DNA of 64,000 nt. Origin: Galeruca laticollis. Taxonomy: Eukaryota; Arthropoda; Insecta; Coleoptera; Chrysomelidae. The translations under genes and the position numbers were made by a program. The stretch covers positions 90,894,910-90,958,909 of the forward strand of contig OY998176.1 in NCBI GenBank assembly GCA_963921935.1. The letters are read 5' to 3'. The notes beneath the pieces are model-generated. The model ran no database searches. It saw nothing but the letters and a program-made list of their open reading frames with translations, and had not been told where the DNA came from. Below are positions 23,410-35,359 of the stretch, piece after piece (the first letter of the stretch is position 1; each line of letters starts with the position of its first letter).

Positions 23410-23969
23410 CTATGTCCCATACATAGCCGGACGTCAAGAACACAACGTGATTATGAATTTAAGTCAGTTGTTACAAACCTAGACCCATACTAGGCATGTA
23501 CAAGAAGAGAAGAAATCATAGGAGTATGTTAAGAGTGAAAGGGGTAGGACAGAATGTGATAAGAGCTGCAAGATAAAGAAGTTGATGAACCCAACTATGA
23601 CCCATACATAGCTAGGTTACACGGGAACAATGTGGTTAAGAAATTTTGGTAAGTATGACAAACCTAGATCCATACTAGGCATGTACAGGAGGAAACGGGG
23701 TGGGGTGTAAGGAGAAGACCGAGAAGGCGTGCAGTTATAACAAACCTAGATCCATACTAGGCATGTATAGAAGAGAAGAAACAAAGTTTATAAAGAGAAG
23801 AAAGGATAGCAGCCATGCCATGGCTGTGACAAACCTAGATCCATACTAAGACCGTCAAGAACCAGGCATGCGCAAGAGAATAAGAAAATAAGGGAAAGTG
23901 AGAAGGAGGATGATTTGCTCAAGTTATTACGTAGCTTATATGCTTAACCAAACTATGACCCATACATAG
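23410..23969. repeat. Array of seven 5-bp-stem / 7-nt-loop hairpins
   Basis: Three hairpins have CTATG...CATAG stems (23410, 23595, 23953) and four have CCTAG...CTAGG stems (23478, 23663, 23745, 23834; the last with one mismatch). All seven have a 7-nt loop of the form (A/T)(C/T)CCATA. The three middle base pairs differ between types but stay paired. Flanks also repeat (AACCTAG..CATGTA followed by purine-rich DNA). Confidence 0.85.
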
Positions 23970-24082
23970 CCTGGTGTCTGAAAATGTGAGAAGTGAATAA
24001 GGTTGAGCAAACTTAAAATAGAAGAAAGAAGAAATAGAGGTGAAGAATGAATAGAAGATAGGAAAGACTCTTTCATTCGCTT

Positions 24083-24480
24083 TTACGAATCAGCAGAGTG
24101 CTGGGCGAAATATTCTTGGACCGGATCGCCACGGTGAGAATATAAGTCGAACGCCGTAGAGGACCACAAGGTCTTGAACAGAGGTTGAAATTTACAATTA
24201 AGATGTACCTGTGTGTTGAGGCAGTTTTCTGAGTTAACATTCATTTCCCTGAGTATTTCTAGATCCTCAAGCAAGTCCATCTTTCTAAAGTTGTTCCTGG
24301 GAATGTTATGTAGGATTTTTGAGTTACTTGATGGAGAAAAGTTATGGTTATTGAACTTAATGTGGAAGCCGAAATTCGATGAAGTGGGTTTATTAAGATG
24401 TTCCTTAATTCTAGTACCTAAAGAACGAGTAGTCCTACCCACATAAGTAGATGGACAGGAATCACAAGTTAATTTGTAGA
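24083..24480 (-). pseudogene. GIY-YIG endonuclease of a Penelope-like element, 5'-truncated
   Basis: Reading from 24480, VYKLTCDSCPSTYVGRTTRSLGTRIKEH spells the GIY-YIG nuclease core: the first strand, the zinc-like CxxC, the YVG motif, the catalytic Arg and the EH. I quote it here only in part: STYVGRTTR and RIKEHL are the diagnostic pieces. The C-terminal part with a DLLEDLEILREMN helix follows. The frame is open from its truncated start to 24083. Upstream, where the RT should be, lie two CCTAA telomere-like units and then the inverted arm. Confidence 0.85.
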
Positions 24481-24659
24481 CCTAACCTAACCTTCACAAT
24501 GATTCTACTTTGAGCATTGTTCTTAATCAACTTGATGGCTTTGACACCTACTTTTTAAATGATGACAGCTTTGATAATGGCTTAATAGCCGAAAGCGCTT
24601 AGCTGGAAATTAATAAACTGATACACACTGAGTATTCGTCGTTTTCATTCACTCGATCG

Positions 24660-25613
24660 AAATAATAATTAACTGTGACTATGACTTAGTCTTATACACT
24701 GATCCATCCAAAAATAAATCTGGAGTAGGCTGCGCTGTTACAACATCACGACTTCCTATCACATCTTCCCTAATCCCATCAACCTGTAGCATTCACACAG
24801 GCAAACTATTCAGCATACTCTCGGCCATCAATTTGATCTCCTCACCTTATAAGCACGTTGCCATATGCACAGATTCACTCGCTTTAATTTCATCCATCCA
24901 AAATATATTTACCGAACATCCTATTGTCCAATCTGTCCAAGTCTCATACCAACTTATCACAACCCTAAAAATAGCAGTTACTATAATTTGGTTACCTTTC
25001 CACATTGGCATCGTAGGCAACGAACTTGCAGACCAATAGGCAAAAACTGCTTCTAAATCTACCGTTACCGTCAATCTCACAATTTGTAAGGATTTAAAAT
25101 AACATTTTAAATCAAACGCGAAAGTGACATGGCAGTAGAATAGGGTCTCTGCCGGCACATTCTTACGCCAAATACAATACTCGATAGGTCATCCTCAACC
25201 ATGTTGTTTTGCTGGTCTCTCAAGGCTATATTTAGCTGTGGTGAGAAGAGTTAGAATAGGTCATTCAAAACTTTCCCATGTATACCTAATGTCTAATACA
25301 TCCAGACCCGTTTACTCCAATTCAACTCCAACCTAAGCATGACACATATCTAGAAGGAGTGTCAGAGATAAGCCACACAAAGACAACAGCTTAGCCAAAA
25401 CTAGAAGGATGTCCTAAATAACTCGCTACAAATTACCTACCTGATTCAGTTTCTTACAGATGTGCAACTTTTCATAAACTATAGAACAATTGTGTAATTG
25501 TGTACATATATATTGAATAAATGAACCTCATACAAATAATATTGTCAATCTTGTAATCGCACCTGAGCAAGTGGCTACAGTAGCCGAGCACGTTAATTAT
25601 GAAAATAAAAAAA
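24660..25613 (+). pseudogene. LINE ORF2 C-terminus with RNase H domain
   Basis: The forward strand reads an RNase H domain: LVLYTDPSKNKSGVGCAV (first Asp), a degraded second acidic position (GKLFSILSAI, where Glu is expected), VAICTDSLALISSI (third acidic residue) and WLPFHIGIVGNELAD (fourth). Downstream is the VVRRVRIGHSKLSHVYLM block typical of I/Jockey-type ORF2 ends. Stops appear from 25037. The element ends near an A-rich tail at 25600-25613. The RT is absent. Confidence 0.8.
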
Positions 25614-26150
25614 ATGTATGAAGAGAAGTTTCTCTTTTTCTAGTTGAATTTTTTTGAGTTGCCTCTGCTGCAGCAATACCAGCCGTTGCAGTTGGAGAGT
25701 CGTTAATTGTGTGGTCTCATCACCTTCGTAGGATTTTATGGTTTGTACTCCAGCTTTTACGTAGGCGCTGCGAGATTTAGATATACTCATATTAGCAGTG
25801 GAACACTCGTCATGGGTATCTGTAGTTTCCGTCTCATTATCCGACTGCTGCATATACTGTTCCACTTATTTGGGTACTTCCACTGCGAAGGCTGTACTTC
25901 CTGGAATATTTGAGACACCAGATTTTCTGACAGTCCTAGAAGGGGCAGAAACTCCGTCCTTCTCCTCAAGCTTGACGGGTTTATCTGTTTTTTTTTTTAT
26001 AATTTGGTATCCATATTTTTAAACACTTTGTTTAATTGTACCGATGTCATTCCTTCACCGACTGCGTGGAAATATTTTTCAGCAATAGTTTCCTAACCTA
26101 ACCAAAGCGTGTTTTTTTGCAGTTATAACTATAGCTATTCCAGATTTTCT
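25593..26150 (-). pseudogene. Possible Zeste/Myb-like (transposon-associated) protein remnant
   Basis: On the minus strand, AEKYFHAVGEGMTSVQLNKV runs to an A-rich tract near 25990 with a frameshift. It is followed by a Lys/Ser-rich linker and a 90-codon frame (25593..25865) rich in Ser/Thr that ends in LQRLVLLQQRQLKKIQLEKE, a basic amphipathic helix. A DNA-binding head, charged linker and C-terminal coiled helix is the pattern of Zeste/MSANTD-type proteins, which also occur as second genes of Harbinger elements. The family call is tentative. Confidence 0.35.
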
Positions 26151-26585
26151 GCGCAAATTACTGCGTGTTCTGCAATCAAAAGAACAAATAACGCTCGTTC
26201 AAAACCCTTCTCGTCTTCTTACTCACCTATGCTAGATGGCGACATTTTATTATATTAAACATTTTAACTCAAAACTGTTAACAATCGACTGGACCCGTGA
26301 GAGGTTTTTACTGAATGTAACTAGTTCCAACATGAAGAGTTTTTTTTGACTGGTGTGGAAACTCATGTTCAACTCCTGCGCTATGGTTCTTATGCGACAA
26401 GAAGTGTAGAACTCAGGGTTCTAAGTAGTGCAAGTCCCTGCCTACACCACCAAATCACACCTCGGTAGCCAGTGTTAGTCGGACTCAAAACCGCCGTTTA
26501 GCATTACTTCAAGTCCGACGACTAAGATTTTTGCTATTGACTGTCATATTCTTGTTGCATCTATACATTTCGAATTATTACCTTC
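26151..26585. other. Unassigned stretch
   Basis: No coding signature was recognised. The stretch near 26380-26560 is less AT-rich than its surroundings. Confidence 0.35.
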
Positions 26586-26609
26586 TCTTTTCCTTACATC
26601 GTTTTATCT

Positions 26610-29489
26610 CTATTTTAATATGGTAGTTGTAAATGTTTGTACTGTTTCCCACTTTTTTTGATCTTCTAGCATTCTGCTTATGACATTCTCTGGCGTTATG
26701 TTCCCTGCTTTGTTTCCCATATTTATTCTTTCGATCTGCCATCTACTACAGATAAATATTGTGTGTTCTGCTGTATCTTCTTCTTGACCGCAGTATATGC
26801 ACGTTGGTAATTCGGTATGGTGGAATCGCTTTCGATATGCTTGGAAACATCCATGACCGGTCAGCATTTGTGTCAGGTAGTAACTGAGTTCCCCGTGTAT
26901 CCTTTTAACCCATACTTCTATGTTTGGTATAAGTTTCTTTGTCCAGGTCCCTGTGTTAGCATCTTCCTGCCACCATTCTTGCCATCTTTGCAGCAGTGGG
27001 GATTCTGCTCTTGGCTCATCTAAAGCCTGCTAATCTTCCAATTTCATCACTAGGAAGTTGATTGGTGGCATTTGTGCAAGAGTTAAAACTGATCTTGGGA
27101 AGCAGTTATGTTTGCTTCAATTATTCTGATGGCGGTTTTTCTCTGTATGCTAATTATCTTATGTAAATATATATTTTTGTTAGATGGAAGATCCATACAA
27201 GATAATAGATTGCAGCACCGAGCATAGAATACGTCTGTTCCACTCTCTGGGCCCTTCTATATTTGGCATCAGCCTGCTGATATTTCTCAAGGCCTTTTCT
27301 GGTTTCATTGCCACTTTGTGTACATGTTTCGCCATCTTCATGTTTATATCCAGGTGAATACCTAAGTATTCCAGACTTTCCTGGCTGTTAATCATTGTTT
27401 CGTCCAATACTTTTTACTTTTCTGCCCGCTACCAGAAGTACCGCTTCGGTTTTGTGTGGTGTCAGCTTCAGTTTTCTCTTGAACATCCGTTCATTCATCT
27501 GTCTTAGTGTTCGACTGGCTGTTACCATCAAAGATTCAGAATTTGGCGCCGATACGAATATTCCAATGTCATCTGCATATCCTATAAGCTGTACACCACA
27601 AGAAACGGTTATTTTCAGTACTCCGTTATAGTAGACATTCCACAGCGTAGGACCTATTACTGAGCCTTATGGTACTCCATATGTGACATTTAACTTGCAG
27701 TTTATTCCTACTATTAGGGACCTTTCGTGTAGATAGCTAGTTATCATATTATAGATATATGGTTTAATCCCTTTGCTGGTCAGTTCATCGAGAATTCCTT
27801 GCCACGGTGCCGAGTTAAAGACGTTTTTAATGTCGATCGTTATGAGTACACAAAGCCGTCTACGATGCCTTTGGCATTCTTCGTCTGCAATGTTCTGTAC
27901 CCTTTATAGTGCATCGATTGTTGATCTTTGCTCTCTAAATCTATATTGTTCGGTATCCAGGTCTCCCCATCTCTCTATTTCGGATTTGAATCTTACGAGC
28001 ATCAGAAGTTCCATTACTTTAGCCAGGATGTTCAGTAGATAGATAGGTCCGTAACTTATACTATTTTGGCCTGTCTGAGCTTCTTCACTCAGCACCAGTC
28101 TTGCTAACGTTAGTTCTTCGGACAACTCGCCTTCAGTTAGTGCCTCGTTTAATACGAGCAAGAATTTTTCTGGAAAGCTCCATTCTATGGCCTTCATCAC
28201 TTCGGCGGGGATGTTGTCTGGACCCGGTGCTTTCTTCTCTTTCAGCCCTTCCTTTGCTTGTAGTAGTTCCTCTAGTGTATATTTTGATATTTCCGCAGTA
28301 TTTACTGGCATTTCATTACATTCTCTCGTTTGCTGCTCCGGAAAAAGAGTTTTCGCTATCGTGATTTGTTCCTCGTCGGTCATGATCGGAGGGCGATTTT
28401 TCTTAAGCTTATTTGTGACGATGTGATATTCTTTGCCCCAAATATCTGCGTTGACTTCATCAATAACGTTTTAACAGCTGGCTTTTTTGCGAGTATTATA
28501 GCTTTTTTGGGGTTCGGATCTATTTAGTCTGTACAGATCTCGGCATGCAGATTTGTCGTCTTATTCTGTACTTTTATCAGCCCTTAGCATCGTCCTTCTT
28601 TTTTGCAAGCATTTCTTCCGTTTTTCGCTGACTTCTTCGGTTCACCAGTACACTGGTCTTATTTTTGGATTTCACTGTTCATTGTGGAAGATCAAGCGGT
28701 TTATATAGCCTTTGTCAGTTCTTCAGCTGTAAAGATATCATTTTTTCTATTGCCCACTATTTTTTCAAATTCTTCTAGGAGTTTAGTTATTTTCTTATTT
28801 TTGTTTTTTAATTTGCCATTCATTACTTGATGGAAACCTTTGTCGGTGTTCTTCTTGGCGATCTTCCTTCAGCTCGTACGAAATATCCTGATGTAGGCTC
28901 CGATTTTCTTCTTCATGCACCTTCCAGTAAGCGATCGGTTTGGTAACCATTCTTGTACTAAAAGTATTGTCTAGACATGATTCATCATTTCCTCTCCTAA
29001 ATGTAGGTACATATCCATGATTATGTATGACGAGATCCTCTTCCGCTAACCATTCCGATAAAAATTTTCCCCGCATTTCTTCAATGTTTGAATTCCATAG
29101 GAAGGACTTTCATTAAAATCGCCGCCTACTATAATCTGCTTCTCAGGTCTTTTCATATCTTCTCTTAAGGCTGCTAGGAAATCTACAAATTTTATTCTTT
29201 CTACATTTGGGGATATATAGCAGCTGTACATTACCGTATTACATATTTACACCCACATAAAACCTGCACCTATACATTTGTTAATGTCTTTAACATTTCT
29301 TCTAAGTTTTATTGCCGCGTCTATGTTGTCATCAACGATCCAGTGTTCGGTAAGTACATTTTTCTTGTCAGGTTCGGCTATTAGTATAACATCAGCTTGC
29401 CTCTCCTCAGCTATTTTGTATATCAAGTCCGTGGCTCCCTTTTCTCTGTCTATATTGCCCTGTAGATTTCGAATTGAATTGAGAGACAT
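26610..29489 (-). pseudogene. R1-type LINE ORF2: endonuclease, reverse transcriptase, zinc finger
   Basis: The endonuclease starts at 29489 with LQGNIDREKGATDLIYKIAE and reads ADVILIAEP and IIVGGDFNESP (catalytic Asn/Asp). Its C-terminal half runs to about 28795. The RT begins with KAPGPDNIPAEVMKAI near 28260 and contains GYADDIGIF, the intact YADD catalytic motif at 27568..27579. It continues through the LEYLGIHLD thumb region at 27340-27370. The end carries TGHGCFQAYRKRF and the CIYCG..EDTAEHTIFIC finger (26680-26800). The frame is broken in several places. Confidence 0.87.
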
Positions 29490-29689
29490 CTTTAGTTTGT
29501 GTTGTCAATGTCATGTAGAGTCTGTTCTGCTTCTTGAGTCAGTCTATGAGATTCTTCACAAGGGTAGTCCACATCTAGGTTTTCCTTTATATCGTACTTT
29601 ACCATATTTTGCTTGGCCGTATCTATTCGGCGTAACTTCATTTCTCTTCTTCTTGTTGCTCTAGCTCTATGAAGCGTCTTTTTGAAGGC

Positions 29690-31327
29690 TGAATATTACA
29701 TTGTTACGGCTTTGTGACCGATTTTATCACATACTGGGCATGTTTCTGCATTTTTACACTGATCAGCTACATGATTTTCTTCCCCGCATTTATAGCATAG
29801 TGCTACGCAGCTAGGCCCGTTACAGTCATTTGCCTTATGGTCATACTCTAAACATTTTGTGCATCTGTATATCCTTAGTCTCTTTTCTATTCTGCATTTG
29901 ACGAGTCCAACTCGTATATGCTCCCCTCGTAGAAGTTTCGCCGCTTCTTTTTTTTTAACTGTAAGTGTCGCTGCTTGAATTTCGTTTAATTAAGGGCGTA
30001 GCTCGCTTAGTCTATTGTATTCTACATCACAGGTTCCAAGGATCTTGGTTAGTTCTTCCAGTAGGTTTTCTCTAGTTGCTTCGCGGTCCATACCTTTTAT
30101 GCGCAATGTTTCATATTCGTCCTTTTTGCCTATTTCTCTAATCTTCATCCCCTCTCAGATATTTTTAATAGCTTCTTCTACTTTTTCTATCACTTTTTCA
30201 TATTTGTCCATTGTTATGAGAAGGTGATTATCCTTGGTACTCCTAACAGTTCTGATGGCGTTGATAGCTAAGGTAGTTCCAATAATCTTTTTAACATGGC
30301 CCCATACTTCCTTGTAACTCTTTCCACATTCTTTTATTATTAAGCCGTATGTGGGTCTTTTCTTTCATCCATTTTTGTCTCGTCCCCCCATTGCTACATT
30401 ATATTTGTCAGTGGAGAAGATGTGAAGATCGTTACCTTTGTTTATGAGCCGTGGAAAATTGCTTCTGTCATTTTTTGGAGTCATATATGTTATATTTTTA
30501 TTATCTTTTTGCGTGTATGCAGATATGGGGTTTTTGTCTTTACTCTTGTGATCTGTTCCATAACCTCAAAATTGGATTTGAATTGGAATATTTCTGGGAA
30601 TTTCTCCTTATCCATCTTTTGTATAGCAGTGTCAAAATTTGGGTCTCCTGGTTCAGCGAATACAACTTTTACCGAGTTGTCACTTGTGTTTAGTGGGTTT
30701 CCAATAACAATATTGCTGTTGGTAAATACACTGCTGTCCCATTCTTGATTTTGTATTATTTGTAGGCTTTCTAGGTTCTCAACTCCAGTTATTAAGGTGA
30801 TCTTTAGATTTTTTGGATACCAGGGAGTCGTTTGCGTCGAGGCATTGACTTTAGTGGATTCCATCTGTTTGTACGTCTATATCATAAGTAGCTCTTTCAA
30901 CTGCCTCCATTGTATGGTCTTGCAGCCACTTTTTTATAGGCATGCGGTTGAAAATATCAACAGTTTCCCTCATTTCAACTGCAATATCTTTAATTTTGGG
31001 TTTCGTGTTTTGATGCTCCTTAATCAAGTTTTCTAGGTCTGTTACGTGTTTATTTAATGCCTCTATCGCTTTTATAATCGTGAAAACTTCTGGGCTTTCC
31101 TTATGTGCATAAGGATCATCTGTCATTCTCATTTCTAACAAGGTCTCATGAACCTTTCTCTTTTTGGTTGAGTATTCCAGCGAATTGCATCTGGCCAAAT
31201 TGCCAAGTATGTTCAGTCTGCTATGAACTAGTGGTTTATTCGTTGGTTTTCCTATATCTGTATCTTCAGATACGGGCTTTTTTGGCGTTGTCCACCTTTG
31301 GTCTGTATTATCAGTTGTCGAGTTCAC
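29690..31327 (-). pseudogene. R1-type LINE ORF1 (gag-like, CCHC knuckles)
   Basis: It opens at an ATG at 31327. A hydrophilic N-terminal region with a coiled-coil stretch (ALNKHVTDLENLIKEHQN) is followed by a second frame from 30864 (LITGVENLESLQII, VVFAEPGDPNFDTA), then heavily disrupted sequence. Three knuckles are readable at the end: CTKCLEYDHKANDC (about 29830-29870), CYKCGEENHVADQC (about 29770-29810) and CPVCDKIGHKAV (about 29710-29740). It would bind the element's RNA; many stops make it non-functional. Confidence 0.8.
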
Positions 31328-31329
31328 TT

Positions 31330-31625
31330 AGAGCTAAGAACTTCCCTGTTTGTCTACATGTGAATTATTTTTTGTTTCCATAAAGTCCCACGAGTAGCTG
31401 AGGAAGTTTCGGTCCGCAGACGTAGAGCTCCAAGAGGTTGCACAATAATCCCGGAGGCACCGTTCAAGTGCACGTCCGTGTGGCCACGCACCCATCGGCC
31501 CGGTTGCTAAACACCTTGGCTTCCGGATTTTCCACAACTGGTTTTCTCCATTTGGACTCTTCTGTCTGGGTTTCCATACCATAGACGGAGGGTCCCAGTT
31601 TTACGCCGCCCCTGTCTCAACATGA
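31330..31625 (-). promoter_or_regulatory. 5' UTR / presumed internal promoter region of the R1-type LINE
   Basis: A block clearly richer in G+C than its surroundings directly precedes ORF1. Position and composition fit a LINE 5' UTR; promoter activity is inferred only. Confidence 0.45.
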
Positions 31626-33870
31626 AGAGAAGATATAACTATCACGGAGGAGTAACTAACCCAGTACTTGCATCTTACTTTTTCCGGCGGATACACTTTC
31701 TCAAGTAGTTACTGTGTAGTATGCGCATCTGGTAATTCACATGAGATTTGATTAATTAATACTACATCAGAGATGCTACTTACATATTGCAGCTCCACTG
31801 TGTTTAACGAATTCGTCAAATTTACCTTCTACCAATTGGCAGAAACTACTTATTCCATTAAATATTGTTTTAGTCAAACTAACATTGATTTTGAAGGACA
31901 TTTTGTAATCATATCACAAAACATTACTAGCCTCGTTAATTGCAATGATAATGGTCTTGAGTTTTATGATGATGAACTTTAGACAACACTTACAACGGAC
32001 ATTTTCGTTATCTCAAATGTGTTATTTTGGGTTGCCGTAACGACGACGATATTATGGTATTTCTCATTTTCTTACCAGAGTTTTTTTACTTGGTCAACAA
32101 AGTTGATACGTTTTTGGGGCTCTGCAGTGGACCACTCTACTAATTTCGGAGCGGTATTGTGGTCAGCGGCAGGCGGCAGTGACATCGTGTTTGGAATGTA
32201 TTTCGTATAAATAGTGCAGAACCGCTAGTGTTGCATATCGTTTGCGCTTTGCCGCTGCATTCTCCTATCGCGTTCGGAATTGTACCTTGTTGACTGCGCA
32301 GTTTACATGTAATGTAATCGATTGCCTTACGATTGGACCTATTTACATGTATCAGTTTGAAGTGAAAGAGACAGTTCCTTCAGCACAGTGCTACTTCTCA
32401 ATCCACTTTACAATTCAAACTTACGTATGTAGATAATGCATTCCACGTTTGGTTTAAATAACATTTTCCTCGCTTCCGCAAACAGAATTCTGTCTGCATT
32501 GTGAGATTAAGATATATTTTTTGTTCCATATCCATTGAAAAAATTATAGAACACACTTGAGATAAATTGACAATATAAAACAATGTGAACAAACGGAATG
32601 ACAAGTTCGTGCAACAATAATACTATATCGAGAATATATTCAGCTGGCTTTTCCTGTTTTTCAAAAAAGAGAAAAGCATATATTTCAACTACATTGGAAA
32701 TAATTCTGTTAATTATCGCGTTTCAAAAACTCATTCATAGATAATTATCGATAGAGTGAATTTTTATATATACAATTAGTTATACATGTTTGAATAGTAA
32801 AACTTATCGATAACAATGAATTGGATGATATTTTTAGCTTTACTGTTAAATTTGGAATAGCGTAGCATTGTTAATTAGCTCTCCTTTTAATCGAGTTTTG
32901 ATTACAAATATGATATTTGTGCTGACTGATATAATAAATTTAAGTGGAACCTTTGTAATATTTTACACAAAGTTTATAATAATAGTCGTTAAATTGGTGA
33001 ACGAATTAATATTGAATAGATTTTGATTATTTTACTCTGAATAAGTAAAATACCAATTTGCTTGTTACGTTTTTCGTCAAATATATTTTATATTTCGTTA
33101 ACGTATTGTGATTCAGTAGCCACTTTCGTCGCATAGTTACTCAGAAAATAAAATTTAATTTGTCGATTCCTTTTCCTTTTTTTGAACAAGTTCACTTGAA
33201 GATTTATTTTCTGTTTCTACTTCCGAAGAAGAATACCAAATTTAAATTTTAAAAAGGCAACTGTAGTAATTTTTATATATTTGCCTGAGTTACAGTTACA
33301 ATAATCACAATATACATTTAAAACGGTACAAGCATATTAAATATAAGTTCAGTAAATAAGTAGTCACCCATTTTCATCGCAAATGAGCGTACATTAACAA
33401 AAGCCAGGCTTGTGCGTGAATGTGGTAGTTCATTTATCATAAAAAATAATTATATAGAATTTAAAAAGCCATCATTTACAACGATAAATATTTTAAATAT
33501 AATATGTGAACCTTTGAAAGAATTGAAATATGAGCCATAACATATATAATACAAAACACAAAACGACAACAAAAATGTAAGACAAATCATTCAAAATATC
33601 AATAAAACAAAAATTATTTAGGTTTTACAAAGCACGATAAAATTGACAGACTATAATAAGTATCATTTCATGGAGACATAGAGTTTTGCATTGTATCGGC
33701 CGGAAAAGATAGGATCCAGTTTTTATTTTAATAAACTGGAAGAGTTAATTTTTTTCAAATCAGACGGTATTTGAGAGCCAGGCATGTGAAAAATTATTTA
33801 CCTATAGCTTTTTTCATTAAGGGTATTACAGCAGCACTTTCCTTATATCTGGTTGGATAGCTATGTTGAA
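31626..33870. other. Unassigned stretch with one TATA-like motif
   Basis: No gene or repeat family was recognised. CGTATAAATAGTGCAG near 32206-32221 looks like a TATA box, but no supported transcript follows. The small plus-strand frames at 31773..31982 and 32019..32210 have no family match. Confidence 0.35.
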
Positions 33871-33876
33871 TTGCCT

Positions 33877-35300
33877 TTAGAGTGGTTTGTCTTTATGTTG
33901 CTTTAGTAAAATAAATTTAACATATAATTGGCAGATGTTAAGTACTCCACTTTCATGGTAGAGCTCAGTTATAGGGTAGGTTCTGGGTTTGTGAAATAAA
34001 ACTTTCAATATACTTTTTTGAACTTTTTGTGGGTACTCGATGAGAGTTTCCTCAGCCGATCCCCAAGCAATACGACCATATGTTGGCTTTCGACCAGTGC
34101 ATAACAAAGAATTTTAAGGTAAGTTAATTTTAGAATATTAGAAAGATATTTAGGTTTATATAGTACAAATCTAAGTGTTTTTATCATTAAATAGTTCATT
34201 AGGTGGTCTCATCGTAAATGGGAATCAAGGAGATATTTAATTTTATTTGATGTTTTGATATGAAATATTTCTCTTGTGGATACAGTAATAGATATTTGAT
34301 CAAATGGTGGCAAGCTGGTGCTGTATGAAGTAGACGGTAGAAAATAGGTTTTTTCATAGTTTGTTTCAGTCTGCTCTCAAAAAAATCAACTATTTTAACA
34401 AAATCGATATCAATATCATTCTTGAGAGCCAACCAATTGTCATTTTTCTAGAATACAGCGGTGTCATCAGCAAAGTTCACAATTTCTCCTTTTGTGTCCT
34501 AAGAAAATATATCATTAAGGTATAGGTTAAAGAGGATTGGTCCCAGGACTGCTCTTTGGGGTAGTCCATATTTTACAACTTTGGATTCACTGTGGGCTCC
34601 ACCAACATTCACACACTGTACACTTTCGTCCAGGTAACTCTCAAGTTTCTTGTCAGCAAAACCCCTAAATTCTGCATTCGCTAAGACCAATAAAAGCTTA
34701 TTTTCGTTGACACTGTCAAATGCCTCATCCAAGGCAACAAAGATGACAGTGGATGGTTGTTTTTTATCTCAAGCTTTACTTATCGTTTCTAACAACCTGG
34801 CCACTGCATTCGACGCCGACATGTTTTCAAGAAACCCGTATTGTCTATCTGATAATATGTTATATTTCTTTATAAACGATACGATTCGTTTTGGTATTAT
34901 TTTTCTCAAATACCTTTCCTACATTTGAAATTAATGATATATTTCCATTTCAATATTTTTGAAACTTACCATCATTTATTGACTTATTTATTAGGAATGT
35001 TAACAAAGGTGCTATTTCTGTACTTACTGCGTTAAGAGTTTCTGATCGTATACCACCGCAGTGACTTGTAATTTTTTTAAATTAATCACTCTTTTACATC
35101 AGTGTCTGGAAGAAATATTGTTTAAGATATCTTTTGTGGTTTAATATTTTTTATCACATTTTCATTGTTTATCCTGTTAGCCATCTTTTCTCCAACGTTT
35201 GTAAAGTGTTCACAGAATGCATTTGCAATTTGTTTTAAGTAATGAACTACAGTATTTGTATGCGTTATAATTTCATTGATTGGTTTTCTCTGTCGTTTCC
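33877..35300 (-). pseudogene. Second LINE reverse-transcriptase relic (CR1/Jockey-like)
   Basis: On the minus strand it starts with YLKQIANAFCEHFTNVGEKM near 35250 (the pre-RT helix). It then reads MDEAFDSVNENKLLLVLANA (34732), YGLPQRAVLGPILFNLYLND (palm) and NFADDTAVF near 34480 (catalytic pair). The thumb region and a C-terminal tail run to about 33880. Frameshifts and stops are common. It is separate from the RNase H fragment that follows on the other strand. Confidence 0.8.
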
Positions 35301-35359
35301 CAAAATGTAACAAACGTACTGACATAAGTTGCGTTTCAACTACAGCAGAATTTCTTTGT

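Larger units (their letters stand above)
22531..24655 (-). mobile_element. Penelope-like retroelement fragment with inverted ends
   Basis: A left arm (22531 to about 22770) and a right arm (about 24490 to 24655) are inverted copies. Both contain AGCTAAGCGCTTTCGGCTAT, the ATACTCAGTGTGTAT.AG segment and AGCCATCAAGTTGATTAAG. The left arm carries an extra block of about 60 bp. Between them, a minus-strand GIY-YIG endonuclease tail (24083..24480) identifies a Penelope-like element. The reverse transcriptase is missing: the inverted arm starts where it should be. The 3' region (22770-24080) is non-coding and holds the hairpin array. Confidence 0.75.
26590..31625 (-). mobile_element. R1-clade non-LTR retrotransposon, near full length, decayed
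   Basis: In minus-strand order: a GC-richer 5' UTR (about 31330-31625), ORF1 with three CCHC-type knuckles (about 29690-31327), and ORF2 with apurinic endonuclease, reverse transcriptase and C-terminal zinc finger (about 26610-29489). The domain order and the C-terminal LLTGHGCF...C..C...H...C block indicate the R1 group. Many stops and frameshifts show it is inactive. Total length is about 5 kb. Confidence 0.88.

Noticed and set aside
23410..23969. CRISPR array
   Set aside because: Repeat spacing is irregular (about 68-185 bp), the repeats are short hairpins, and the surroundings are a eukaryotic retroelement.
22531..24655. Hammerhead ribozyme, reported for Penelope-like elements
   Set aside because: I looked for the CTGATGA and GAAA core around the inverted arms and hairpins and did not find a convincing set. 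A covariance-model search (Rfam hammerhead) would decide.
32200..32225. TATA box as promoter of a host gene
   Set aside because: No supported transcript or coding exon follows; TATAAATA is frequent by chance in AT-rich DNA.
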